Assembly: GCF_005845215.1 (NCBI RefSeq) | Contig: NZ_SPHO01000001.1 | Coordinates: 233,146-297,145 of the forward strand | DNA: 64,000 bases | Direction: 5' to 3' | Source of the DNA: Clostridium sp. 1001271st1 H5 | GTDB taxonomy: Bacteria > Bacillota > Clostridia > Lachnospirales > Lachnospiraceae | Part shown: positions 43,628 to 52,239 of the stretch, one piece after another | Numbering within the stretch: the first letter of the stretch is position 1 | How the letters are laid out: each line of letters begins with the position of its first letter | The notes under the pieces: model-generated | Database searches by the model: none | Seen by the model: the letters and a program-made list of their open reading frames with translations, nothing else | Told to the model about the DNA's origin: nothing | Position numbers and translations under genes: made by a program

Positions 43628-44026
43628 ATGTACATGGATTCCTTTTTCTGGGGAGGCGGTTTTGAAATCATGTTTACCCTGGTGTTCATAACCATCATTG
43701 GAATCTTTGTGGTCACAGCAGTGAAGGGCCTGGGCCAGTGGAATAAGAATAATCAATCTCCCAGGCTGTCGGTAACAGCCTCCGTGGTCTCCAAGCGGAC
43801 CAATGTCAGCCGCCACAGCCATCCCAATGCAGGGGATGCCACAGGAGCACACGGTTTCCATTCCACCACATCCACCAGCTATTACGTGACATTCCAGGTG
43901 GAGAGCGGTGACCGGATGGAGCTGTCCATGACCGGAACGGAATATGGAATGCTGGCAGAGGGGGACCGGGGAAAACTGAGCTTCCAGGGAACCCGCTATC
44001 TGGGATTTGAGCGGCAGAGGATTTAG
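43628..44026 (+). CDS. DUF2500-type membrane protein
   Basis: A 132-residue protein with one transmembrane helix (about residues 10-33, EIMFTLVFITIIGIFVVTAV) and a small soluble beta domain ending in SYYVTFQVESGDRMEL and GDRGKLSFQGTRYLGF, the pattern of the DUF2500 family. Function unknown. Start chosen at ATG 43628, six bases after AGGTGG; ATG 43622 is also possible. Confidence 0.75.
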   Translation: MYMDSFFWGGGFEIMFTLVFITIIGIFVVTAVKGLGQWNKNNQSPRLSVTASVVSKRTNVSRHSHPNAGDATGAHGFHSTTSTSYYVTFQVESGDRMELSMTGTEYGMLAEGDRGKLSFQGTRYLGFERQRI

Positions 44027-44063
44027 GTCCGGCCGCTTCTTGTTTTACGGTCCGGCCTGTCTG

Positions 44064-44411
44064 CTATACGCCATAGTGAATCATGTAGTTCCCGCCGCGG
44101 ATGGCTTCACGGATTTTGTCTGCGAGAAGCACAAGATTCTCATCCGTGCTGAGACGCGGGTCCGACAGCACGATATCCTGGAAAGCGGGCAGTGATTTGG
44201 GCGGGATTAAGGTCACGCCCCATCTGGCCAGGCCTGTGGCGGGCCGGTCCATGTTGTGGAAATACGTCTGCATCACGGAAAGGGCCGGCTGCCAGCTGTC
44301 TATATATTCATCATCTGAAATCCAGATACATCCGTATGTTTCGGGCTCGTATCCGGAATAATCTTTTGTAATGTCTATTTTGTCTATGATTCCGAATTCT
44401 GCTTTTATCAT
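44064..44411 (-). CDS. Hypothetical protein
   Basis: A 115-residue soluble protein (MIKAEFGIIDKIDITKDYSG at the start). It is rich in aromatic and acidic residues and contains MDRPATGLARWGVTLIPP, which looks like a conserved core. AAGGAAA lies before the ATG at 44411. I recognise no function. The gene is convergent with the DUF2500 gene. Confidence 0.7.
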   Translation of the reverse strand: MIKAEFGIIDKIDITKDYSGYEPETYGCIWISDDEYIDSWQPALSVMQTYFHNMDRPATGLARWGVTLIPPKSLPAFQDIVLSDPRLSTDENLVLLADKIREAIRGGNYMIHYGV

Positions 44412-44642
44412 GACTGATTTCCTTACCTGAATCTGTTTTGTATTATTATACTCCTGATACGGCTGCGCCTCAATGAAATATTTAAATATTGGAAGTACGT
44501 GATTGCTGCGGTAAGAAGCCCATATGATATTGGGCATGATATATGAACTTCATGTTGTAAGCATTTCCATGGGATGATAAAATGAGAAAAACAACTGGAA
44601 ATAACAGAATGGACTGGCTCTGTATCAGGAGGAAATGAAACC

Positions 44643-45500
44643 ATGGGAGTTGAACATAAGAGAAACAGGCAGGAGCAGGCAGTACAGGAGCAGGCAGTAC
44701 AGGAAAAAAATAACCATGAAGAAACCGTCCGGGAAAAGGAAGTAATGGAGGTTTCCCTCCAGGCAGGGCATCTGCTTCTGGAGAATGGGGCCGAAATATC
44801 CCGGGTGGAGGAGACCATAGAGCGGATATGCCGTTATTACGGCGTCTGTTCCGGCAATGCTTTTGTGCTTACCAACGGCATTTTTGTCACTGTGGGAAGC
44901 GGGAAGGAGCCTGATTTTGCCAAGGTGGAGCACATTCCGGTGAGCGGTACCCACCTGGACCGGGTGGCGGCTGTGAACCAGCTGTCCAGGGAGATAGAAG
45001 CAGGCAGATACACGGTCAAAGAAGCGGCTGAAAGGCTGGAGGGCATAAGGAATATGCCGGGCAAGCCCAAAGCCATGCAGGTGCTGGCGTCAGGATGCGG
45101 CAGCGCGGCCTTCTGCTGCCTGTTCGGAGGCAGTATGTGGGACAGCATGGCTGCGCTTATGGCCGGCATTCTTTTGTATATCTATGTGCTGTATGTCAGC
45201 GCGCCCCATCTTTCAAAGATTGTGGGCAATATAAGCGGGGGAGCCCTGGTGACAATCCTCTGCAGCGCCATGCATCTGGCCGGAATCGGACAGCATCTGA
45301 ACTACATGGTGATTGGCTCCATCATGCCCCTGATACCCGGGGTTCCGTTTACCAATGCAATCCGGGAAATAGCGGACAGCGATTACATTTCCGGTTCCGT
45401 GCGCATGATGGATGCACTGCTGATTTTTTTCTGCATTGCCATTGGCGTGGGCGTTGGATTTTCACTGATTGGGTGGATGACAGGAGGTGCATTGTTATGA
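44643..45500 (+). CDS. Threonine/serine exporter, ThrE N-terminal domain protein
   Basis: A 285-residue protein of the ThrE (DUF1212) family: soluble N-terminal part (ENGAEISRVEETIERICRYYGV, ending in RNMPGKP) and about five helices (residues 140-280), with PGVPFTNAIREI in between. The first 30 residues contain a direct repeat (QEQAV twice) from a 15-bp duplication. AGGAGG precedes the ATG. The second half of the exporter is encoded by the overlapping next gene. Such pairs export threonine, serine or small peptides. Confidence 0.85.
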   Translation: MGVEHKRNRQEQAVQEQAVQEKNNHEETVREKEVMEVSLQAGHLLLENGAEISRVEETIERICRYYGVCSGNAFVLTNGIFVTVGSGKEPDFAKVEHIPVSGTHLDRVAAVNQLSREIEAGRYTVKEAAERLEGIRNMPGKPKAMQVLASGCGSAAFCCLFGGSMWDSMAALMAGILLYIYVLYVSAPHLSKIVGNISGGALVTILCSAMHLAGIGQHLNYMVIGSIMPLIPGVPFTNAIREIADSDYISGSVRMMDALLIFFCIAIGVGVGFSLIGWMTGGALL

Positions 45501-45940
45501 TATTACAGGTATGTGCGGCCATGGTGGGCACCATTGCATTTTCACTGCTGTTCGGGGTGCCTGGAAAATATTATATCCGGTGCGGCCTCATCGGAGGCGC
45601 CGGATGGGCAGTGTATGTGCTGGCCGCAGGACATGGCAGCGGGGCAGGCGCTTCCTTTGCCGCCACGGTGGTGGTTATATTCCTGTCCAGGGCAGCGGCG
45701 GTAATAAACCGCTGTCCGGTCACTATTTTTCTCATATCAGGCATATTTCCCCTGGTTCCGGGGGCTGGCATATACTGGACCGTCTATTACCTGGTGACAG
45801 AACAGCTGAAGCTGGCTGTGTATACAGGATATGAGGCCGTGAAGGCAGCGGTGGCCATTGTGCTGGGCATTGTGTTTGTGTTTGAGCTGCCCCAGGGGAT
45901 ATTCCGGCAGATAGCCAAGGCATTCATTAAAATTCCATAA
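45497..45940 (+). CDS. Threonine/serine exporter, C-terminal (ThrE_2/DUF3815) subunit
   Basis: A 147-residue membrane protein with four helices and the signature PLVPGAGIYWTVYYL. It overlaps the previous gene by four bases (ATGA) and completes the split exporter. CAGGAGGTG lies just upstream. Confidence 0.85.
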   Translation: MILQVCAAMVGTIAFSLLFGVPGKYYIRCGLIGGAGWAVYVLAAGHGSGAGASFAATVVVIFLSRAAAVINRCPVTIFLISGIFPLVPGAGIYWTVYYLVTEQLKLAVYTGYEAVKAAVAIVLGIVFVFELPQGIFRQIAKAFIKIP

Positions 45941-45952
45941 AATTCTCATGAA

Positions 45953-45968
45953 TGTTGGCGCTCCAACA
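45953..45968. promoter_or_regulatory. Palindrome TGTTGG-CGCT-CCAACA upstream of the reductase gene
   Basis: Perfect 6-bp arms around a 4-base centre, 70 bases before the thioredoxin-reductase-like start. It could be an operator (for example for the nearby Crp-family regulator) or a hairpin; it has no U tract. Confidence 0.35.
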
Positions 45969-46037
45969 CTTGGAACCCTTCCGGAAGTGGTATGTTTTAA
46001 CCAGCACTTGACAGTGTGACGGAAGGGAGCGGTGAAT

Positions 46038-47210
46038 ATGGATTCAACCTATGACCTGATTATAGTGGGAGGCGGACCCGGAGGGCTGGCAGCAGCAATC
46101 TATGCGGGCCGGGCCGAGCGAAGGACCCTGCTTTTGGAAAAGGGAAGTTACGGCGGAAGAATCAATGATACATATGAGATAAGGAATTATCCGGGAACCA
46201 TATCAGACAGCGGCCAGCACCTTATGGAACGGTTCAGGGAGCATGGGGCCGCCTTTCCCACGGTGGACTGGAAGCGGACCACGGTGACGGGAATCCGCAA
46301 AGAGGATGATGTATTTGTGGTGGAGACAAAGCGCCGCGGGGATTTTAAGGCCGGCAGCGTGATTCTGGACCTGGGAACCAGGCCAAGGGAGCTGAACATA
46401 AAAGGCGAGAAAGAATTCACAGGCAGAGGCGTAGCCTACTGCGCCACCTGTGACGCGGAGTTTTTTAAAGGAAAGGATATCTATGTGCTGGGAGCCGGCG
46501 ACCAGGCTGTGGAGGAAGCGGATTACCTGACAGGCTTTGCCTCCAGCGTCACCATTGTGGTGATTCATGAGGAGGGCCATCTGGACTGCAATGAGGCTGC
46601 CGCGGAACACGCATATAAAAATCCCAAAATCCGCTTTGTATGGAGCTCCACCGTGGAGGAGATAAAAGGAAAGGACCATGTGGAGTCTCTGGTGCTGAAA
46701 AATGTGGAAAACAGCGAAACACGGGAGGTAAAGGCCCAGGGACTCTTTCTCTTTGTGGGGATGGTGCCCCAGACCGAGATGGTCAGGGATTTGGTATCCT
46801 GTGATAAAACCGGATATATACGTGTCAATGAGAAGATGGAGACAGGAATTCCCGGACTTTACGCAGTGGGGGACTGTACCCAGACATTTTTGAGGCAGGT
46901 AATAACCTCTGCTGCCAACGGGGCGGTTGCAGCCGTGGCTTCAGAGCGGTATATCAAGGAGCTGGACCAGATTCGCTCCATTCTGAGCCCGGAGTCGGGA
47001 GAGGTGGCATTTCTGTTTTATAATCCCTACCGCAATGAGGATATAAAAACAGCCGGGGAGCTGGAACAGAGTCTGAACAGCCAGTGGAAGGTGTACCGTC
47101 AGGATATCACCAGGCAGGACCTGCTGTACCGGAGCCTGAATCTGGAACAGACGGTATCAGCAGCATTTTACAGGAACGGGAAGCTGCTGGAGGTAAAGAA
47201 TGTGTTCTGA
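46038..47210 (+). CDS. Thioredoxin reductase-like flavoprotein with C-terminal thioredoxin-fold extension
   Basis: A 390-residue FAD/NAD(P)H oxidoreductase: FAD motif GGGPGGLAAAIYAG near residue 13, redox-active CATC in YCATCDAEFF (about residue 138), NAD(P) motif GAGDQAVEEA and the FAD site GLYAVGDCTQ. Normal thioredoxin reductases end near residue 310; here 75 more residues (VAFLFYNPYRNEDIK onward, ending FYRNGKLLEVKNVF) resemble a thioredoxin fold without CxxC. The ATG at 46038 has AAGGGAG eight bases upstream; GTG 46032 is too close. Its neighbour encodes a sulfotransferase-thioredoxin fusion, a likely electron acceptor. Confidence 0.88.
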   Translation: MDSTYDLIIVGGGPGGLAAAIYAGRAERRTLLLEKGSYGGRINDTYEIRNYPGTISDSGQHLMERFREHGAAFPTVDWKRTTVTGIRKEDDVFVVETKRRGDFKAGSVILDLGTRPRELNIKGEKEFTGRGVAYCATCDAEFFKGKDIYVLGAGDQAVEEADYLTGFASSVTIVVIHEEGHLDCNEAAAEHAYKNPKIRFVWSSTVEEIKGKDHVESLVLKNVENSETREVKAQGLFLFVGMVPQTEMVRDLVSCDKTGYIRVNEKMETGIPGLYAVGDCTQTFLRQVITSAANGAVAAVASERYIKELDQIRSILSPESGEVAFLFYNPYRNEDIKTAGELEQSLNSQWKVYRQDITRQDLLYRSLNLEQTVSAAFYRNGKLLEVKNVF

Positions 47211-47263
47211 GATGCATCCGGCGCGCGGACGATGTCTATTGTTTGATAAGGAGGATATGGATT

Positions 47264-49072
47264 ATGGGACAACCACTTGTTTTCCCTCATGGAGTCACTG
47301 TTTACGACCCTGAAAAATGCTGGAACGGTTATACCATTGTTCCGCTGATTAATGACGGCGTACTGCTGTTTGACATGAACGGCAATGAAATCAGGCGCTG
47401 GAACATGCAGGCCATGCCGCCAAAGCTGCTGCCCGGAGGATATGTCATGGGTCTGTCCGGTTACAGGCATCCTGATTACGGTATGCAGGATGGGGTCAAT
47501 CTGATTGAAATTGACTATGACGGCAATGTGGTGTGGGAGTTTGACCACTTTGAGTATATTGACGACCCGGGCAGGGACCGCCGGTGGATGGCCCGCCAGC
47601 ATCACGACTACCAGAGGGAGGGGAACCCGGTGGGATACTATGTGCCGGGCATGGACGCCAGCCCCCTGGAGGGAAATACCCTGATACTGGTCCATGAAAC
47701 CATCCGCAATCCCAAAATCTCCGACAAAAGGCTTTTGGATGATGTGATGATTGAGGTGGACTGGGAAGGTAAGATACTATGGAAATGGTCTATCAGTGAC
47801 CATTTCGATGAATTGGGATTTGACGAGGCAGCCAAAAACGTGCTGTTCCGTGACCCTAATATGCGCCAGGCCGACGGCGGAGTAGGAGACTATCTCCATG
47901 TGAACTGCATGAGCTATCTGGGGCCTAACAAATGGCATGACCAGGGAGACATGCGCTTTAAGCCGGACAACATTATCTTTGACTGCCGGGAGGCCAATAT
48001 CCTGGCTATTTTGGATAAAGAGACAGGAAAAATCGTGTGGAAGATAGGACCGGACTTCAACGCATCGCCGGAGCTTAAAAAGCTGGGGTGGATTATCGGC
48101 CAGCACCATTTCCACATGATACCCAGAGGACTTCCGGGGGAAGGAAACCTGCTGGTATTTGACAACGGAGGCTGGGGCGGCTATGGAATGCCCGGCCCTT
48201 CATCTGCGATTGGCATAAAGAATGCGCTGAGGGATTACAGCCGCGTGCTGGAATTCAATCCGGTGACACTGGAACTGGTATGGAAACTGACGCCCAAGGA
48301 GCTGGGACACGCGATTCCGGTGGATGCCAGCAAGTTTTACAGCCCATATGTCAGCAGCGCCCAGCGCCTGCCCAACGGCAATACCCTGGTAACAGAGGGC
48401 TCGGACGGAAGGCTGATAGAGGTGACGCCGGACCATGAAATCGTATGGGAGTGGATATCCCCCTATTATACCCATAATGAAAAGGGGCCTAAGAATAATA
48501 TGATATACAGGGCCTACCGGTATCCCTACAGCTATGTGCCCCAGGAGCCGGTGCCTGTGGAGACGCCGGTGGCGCGTCTGGACAATGTGACCTTCCGTGT
48601 GCCGGGAGCCGGTGCTTTCGGAGCAAAAAAAGTGGTTGATGTTGCCGGGACTTTGCCGTATTATGAAGATATAGCACTCTGTGTGGCCACGGACGATGAG
48701 GCAGATGTCATTAAAAAAGAAAAAATATTTGAGGTAGATACTGAATTCTTCCGCCCTGTTACCTCTGACAATTGGAGAAAAGAAGTGCAGGATGTAAAGG
48801 ATAAACCGGTACTGGTGCTTTTCGGCGCAGAACGGTGCGTCCACTGTAAAGCCCTGCATCCGGTTTTGGAGGAAGCGCTGAAAGAAGAGTATGAAGGTCA
48901 GTATGAAATCCGCTATGTGGATGTGGACGCCAGCCAGGACCTGGTGGAGGCGTACCGCATCGGAGGCATACCGGTTGTTGCCGTATACCGGAACGGGGAG
49001 GAACTCCTACGGTTTAACGGTGAAAAGGATTACGATGATTTGTGTGACATACTGGACCGGCCGCTGGCATAG
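47264..49072 (+). CDS. Arylsulfotransferase (ASST)-thioredoxin fusion protein
   Basis: A 602-residue protein without a signal peptide. Residues about 1-470 form an ASST-type beta-propeller: GYTIVPLINDGVLLFDMNG, ARQHHDYQREG, GQHHFHMIPRG (candidate catalytic/sulfate-binding His cluster), FDNGGWGGYG, and LPNGNTLVTEGSDGRLIEV. Known ASSTs move sulfate from one phenol to another without PAPS. Residues about 490-602 are a thioredoxin domain with active-site CVHC (AERCVHCKAL) and the cis-Pro loop GGIPVV. I know of ASST and thioredoxin as separate proteins; the fusion is unusual. The ATG at 47264 has AAGGAGG nine bases upstream. It follows the reductase gene and precedes a Crp-family gene. Confidence 0.85.
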   Translation: MGQPLVFPHGVTVYDPEKCWNGYTIVPLINDGVLLFDMNGNEIRRWNMQAMPPKLLPGGYVMGLSGYRHPDYGMQDGVNLIEIDYDGNVVWEFDHFEYIDDPGRDRRWMARQHHDYQREGNPVGYYVPGMDASPLEGNTLILVHETIRNPKISDKRLLDDVMIEVDWEGKILWKWSISDHFDELGFDEAAKNVLFRDPNMRQADGGVGDYLHVNCMSYLGPNKWHDQGDMRFKPDNIIFDCREANILAILDKETGKIVWKIGPDFNASPELKKLGWIIGQHHFHMIPRGLPGEGNLLVFDNGGWGGYGMPGPSSAIGIKNALRDYSRVLEFNPVTLELVWKLTPKELGHAIPVDASKFYSPYVSSAQRLPNGNTLVTEGSDGRLIEVTPDHEIVWEWISPYYTHNEKGPKNNMIYRAYRYPYSYVPQEPVPVETPVARLDNVTFRVPGAGAFGAKKVVDVAGTLPYYEDIALCVATDDEADVIKKEKIFEVDTEFFRPVTSDNWRKEVQDVKDKPVLVLFGAERCVHCKALHPVLEEALKEEYEGQYEIRYVDVDASQDLVEAYRIGGIPVVAVYRNGEELLRFNGEKDYDDLCDILDRPLA

Positions 49073-49083
49073 ACTGTATCAAA

Positions 49084-49114
49084 AAAGAGGAGCTGTTTTT
49101 TGCAGCCCCTCTTT
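49084..49114 (+). terminator. Possible terminator after the ASST-thioredoxin gene
   Basis: AAAGAGGAGCTG and CAGCCCCTCTTT pair with one mismatch around a U-rich loop. The tail after the stem is short (TTTC), so the call is weak. Confidence 0.4.
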
Positions 49115-49135
49115 CATGATTTCTGGAGGCAGCAT

Positions 49136-49807
49136 ATGTATGAACATTTTTCAATTCCCGCTGAGTCCTGCAGGGTTCCCTTTGCAGACCTTTGCAGGAG
49201 GAACAGCGAATATAAAACCTATTTTATAAGAAAGACCTATGAGGCTTCCCAATGCATTCATCCCCAGGGCACAAAGATTACCAGCTTTGGTATTGTGGAG
49301 GATGGAATCCTGAAAGCAGTGGACCATACCAGCAAAGACGTGGAAATGTGCCATACTTATTTTGAGGCAAGGGACATTTTTCCGGAATTCCTGTATTTTT
49401 CCGGAGAAAAGGAGTACAGCTATACCCTGGTGGCTGAAAAAAAGTCTGATGTGTTGTGGGTGCCGGTCCAGGTCATGGAGGAAATGCTGGAGAAAGACAG
49501 GCAGCTGCTCTATGCACTTCTGCTCTACGTATCCCAGCGGGGACTCAGGAACCAGCTTTATCTCAACTGTCTCAATTACCAGACCATCCGCCAGCGGATT
49601 GCTTACTGGATTGTGGGAATGCACGACATTGCTCCCGCTGAAACCATACGCATGCCTGGTTCCCAGCTGATGCTTGCAAATATGCTCCATGTCAGCAGGT
49701 CCTCCCTGAACCAGGAACTGAAGCTGATGGAGAAAGAAGGATATTTCCGGATAAGGGAACGGGAAATGCAGGACTGGGATAAGAAAATGCTGGAGGAGCT
49801 GATTTAA
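49136..49807 (+). CDS. Crp/Fnr-family transcriptional regulator
   Basis: A 223-residue regulator: cyclic-nucleotide-binding-like beta roll (residues 15-125, GIVEDGILKAVDHTSKDVEM), long helix, and a C-terminal winged helix (QLMLANMLHVSRSSLNQELKL). No Fnr-type Cys cluster is evident. GGAGG lies six bases before ATG 49136. It probably controls the adjoining reductase and sulfotransferase genes; its signal is unknown. Confidence 0.85.
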   Translation: MYEHFSIPAESCRVPFADLCRRNSEYKTYFIRKTYEASQCIHPQGTKITSFGIVEDGILKAVDHTSKDVEMCHTYFEARDIFPEFLYFSGEKEYSYTLVAEKKSDVLWVPVQVMEEMLEKDRQLLYALLLYVSQRGLRNQLYLNCLNYQTIRQRIAYWIVGMHDIAPAETIRMPGSQLMLANMLHVSRSSLNQELKLMEKEGYFRIREREMQDWDKKMLEELI

Positions 49808-49875
49808 TTGGGCTGCGCCTCAGGCGGGGATGCCGCTGTATTTGTATTACGATAAAAGAACCGGGAGCTGCGGAT

Positions 49876-50574
49876 ATGAGTTTGTATGCCATAGGAGATT
49901 TACATTTATCCTTCACTGCCAATAAACCCATGGATGTATTTGGAAGGGAATGGAAGAATCATGTGAGGAAGATAGAGAAAAACTGGAGGGGAAGGATTCA
50001 GGATGAGGACACGGTGGTCATCACAGGCGACCATTCATGGGGACGGAATCTGGAGGAGGCCAAAGCGGATTTGGAATTCATCCAGTCCCTTCCGGGACAG
50101 AAAATCCTGCTGCGCGGAAATCACGACATGTTCTGGGACGCCGGGAAAACCTGCCGCCTGAATGAGATGTATCAGGGACGCCTGGCGTTTCTCCAGAATA
50201 ATTACTATACCTACAGGGAGTACGCACTGGTGGGGACTAAGGGGTACTGTTATGAGGGAAAAGATTCCCCGGAACATTTTGAGAAGCTTGTGAAGAGGGA
50301 GCTGGAACGGCTCCGCATCTCTTTTGAGCTGGCGGCCGCTGGCGGCTTCAGCCAGTTCATCATGTTCCTGCATTATCCTCCCACCAGCATAGGAGAGATG
50401 GAAAGCGGTTTTACTGAGATGGCCAGAGAGTACGGGGCAGAACAGGTGGTGTATTCCCACTGTCACGGGGAGGACAGGTATCAGGACAGCTTCCTGGGCG
50501 ATGTGGAGGGAATTGAGTATAAACTGGTTTCGTCGGATTATCTCAGATTCAGGCCGGAGCGGATTTTGCAGTGA
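49876..50574 (+). CDS. Soluble metallophosphoesterase
   Basis: A 232-residue calcineurin-like phosphoesterase: AIGDLHLS at the start, TGDHSWGRN, LRGNHDMFW and the C-terminal YSHCHGEDRY. In the first motif, Asp and His are present for both metals. Relatives include bacterial protein phosphatases and nucleotide phosphodiesterases; substrate unknown. The ATG at 49876 has GGGAG upstream. Confidence 0.88.
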   Translation: MSLYAIGDLHLSFTANKPMDVFGREWKNHVRKIEKNWRGRIQDEDTVVITGDHSWGRNLEEAKADLEFIQSLPGQKILLRGNHDMFWDAGKTCRLNEMYQGRLAFLQNNYYTYREYALVGTKGYCYEGKDSPEHFEKLVKRELERLRISFELAAAGGFSQFIMFLHYPPTSIGEMESGFTEMAREYGAEQVVYSHCHGEDRYQDSFLGDVEGIEYKLVSSDYLRFRPERILQ

Positions 50575-50651
50575 TGAGGTAATACAGAAACATAAAAATA
50601 GAAACGGAAAAGGCAGAGATGAAAAAGACAGAAACGGAAAAGGAGCCCGGT

Positions 50652-52154
50652 ATGCATAACGGGAGGAACTGCGAAAGAAAGGCGCCTATTCGGGCCATTT
50701 TTCTTGATATAGACGGCACACTGAGGGACTTTGACACGCAGAGAATACCGGACAGCGCAAAGTCTGCCCTGGAAAGGGCAAGGAGGGCCGGAATTATGCT
50801 GTTTATAGCCACCGGCAGGCATAAGCTGGAGATGGAGGAAGAGAATCTGCTGGAGGGACTGGAATTTGACGGCTATGTGACGCTGAACGGGCAGTACTGT
50901 TATTGCGGCAGCCGCCTGGTCCATGGGTGTCCTGTCCCTTCCCAGGATGTGCAGGCAGTACTCAGGATGTTGAAGGAGGACCCATTTCCCTGTATGTTCA
51001 TGGAAGCGGAGCACATGTACATCAACATGGCGGATGATATGGTAAAAGAGGCCCAGGCAGGGATTGGCACCAGGATTCCTCCGATTATGGATGTGGGGCG
51101 GGCGGCAAACCATACAATCTATCAGATGGTTCCATACATTGGTCCGGAACAGGAGCGCAGGCTGAAGCAGGAGCTGCCATCCTGTCAGTTCATCCGCTGG
51201 CATGACGGCAATGCTTCGGATATCATTCCCATGGGCGGAAGTAAATCAGAGGGAATCCGGGCCATGATTGGTGAATTCGGAATTGCCATGGAGGAGGCAG
51301 CGGCCATTGGAGATGGAAGCAATGATGTGTCCATGGTAAAGGAGGCAGGGCTGGGCATAGCCATGGGAAACGGCAAGGATGCGCTGAAGGAAGCAGCCGA
51401 TTATGTGACAGGTCCGGTAGGAATGGACGGCCTGCGGGAGGCAGTTGACTATATACTGGAATACAACAGGGGGCTGACGGCCGGAAGGAGGAACAGAGTG
51501 AAGTACAAGGCAGTGATATTTGATTTTGATTATACACTGGGAGATTCCACAGAGGGCATTGCGGCCAGTGTGAACCATGGCCTGGAGAAACTGGGGTATG
51601 AGGCCAGGGGACTGGAGGATATCAGAAAGACCATCGGCCTGTCCTTAAAGGAGACATTTGCCTGCCTTACGGGCAGCAGGGACCGGGAGAAGGCGCAACG
51701 GTTCTGCACATATTTTAAGGAGAAGTCAGACCAGGTGATGGTGGATAATACAAGAATCTATGAAACAGTCAGGCCAGTGCTGGAAAAGCTCCGGGAGCAG
51801 GGGTGCAGGATTGGAATCGTAACCACAAAATATCATTACAGGATAGACCAGATACTGGATAAATTCCAGATGGCCGGCCTGGTGGATATGATAGTGGGGG
51901 CAGAGGATGTAAAAGCTGAGAAGCCAAGCCCGGAGGGACTGCTTTACGCAATGGAACAGCTGGGCATGGAACGGGAAGAGGTGCTGTATACAGGCGACAG
52001 TGTGGTTGATGCAAAGACAGCAGCCAGGGCAGGTGTGGATTTTGCCGGGGTACTGACCGGGACAACGGCTTTGCAGGAGTTTGAACCCTTTGGCCATGTA
52101 TGCATTGTCAGGGACCTGGAGGAGCTGCTGGAAGTCCTGACGGCCGGGGATTAA
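50652..52154 (+). CDS. Double HAD-family phosphatase (Cof-type fused to phosphoglycolate phosphatase-type)
   Basis: A 500-residue protein made of two HAD phosphatases. The N-terminal Cof-type half (1-275) has nucleophile Asp19/Asp21 (FLDIDGT), FIATGR, SKSEGI and GDGSNDVSM. The C-terminal HAD-IA half (285-500) has Asp291/Asp293 (FDFDYT), VTTKYHY, KPSPEG and YTGDSVVDA. Start ATG 50652 follows AAAGGAG by six bases; ATG 50619 is less likely. At 51498, inside the frame, GTG follows AAGGAGG by six bases and would start the second phosphatase alone, so two genes may have fused by loss of a stop codon. Both active sites look intact. Confidence 0.88.
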   Translation: MHNGRNCERKAPIRAIFLDIDGTLRDFDTQRIPDSAKSALERARRAGIMLFIATGRHKLEMEEENLLEGLEFDGYVTLNGQYCYCGSRLVHGCPVPSQDVQAVLRMLKEDPFPCMFMEAEHMYINMADDMVKEAQAGIGTRIPPIMDVGRAANHTIYQMVPYIGPEQERRLKQELPSCQFIRWHDGNASDIIPMGGSKSEGIRAMIGEFGIAMEEAAAIGDGSNDVSMVKEAGLGIAMGNGKDALKEAADYVTGPVGMDGLREAVDYILEYNRGLTAGRRNRVKYKAVIFDFDYTLGDSTEGIAASVNHGLEKLGYEARGLEDIRKTIGLSLKETFACLTGSRDREKAQRFCTYFKEKSDQVMVDNTRIYETVRPVLEKLREQGCRIGIVTTKYHYRIDQILDKFQMAGLVDMIVGAEDVKAEKPSPEGLLYAMEQLGMEREEVLYTGDSVVDAKTAARAGVDFAGVLTGTTALQEFEPFGHVCIVRDLEELLEVLTAGD

Positions 52155-52172
52155 GCACCGGAGAAACAACTG

Positions 52173-52213
52173 AAAGGAGGATGTCTGTTCTGGGCGGACA
52201 TCCTCCTTTTTAT
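52173..52213 (+). terminator. Strong terminator between the HAD gene and glgD
   Basis: AAAGGAGGATGTC and GACATCCTCCTTT form a perfect 13-bp stem with an 11-base loop, followed by a T run. The symmetry allows use from both convergent genes. Confidence 0.85.
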
Positions 52214-52239
52214 CCTTTTCTAATCCCTGCGTCTGCTGC

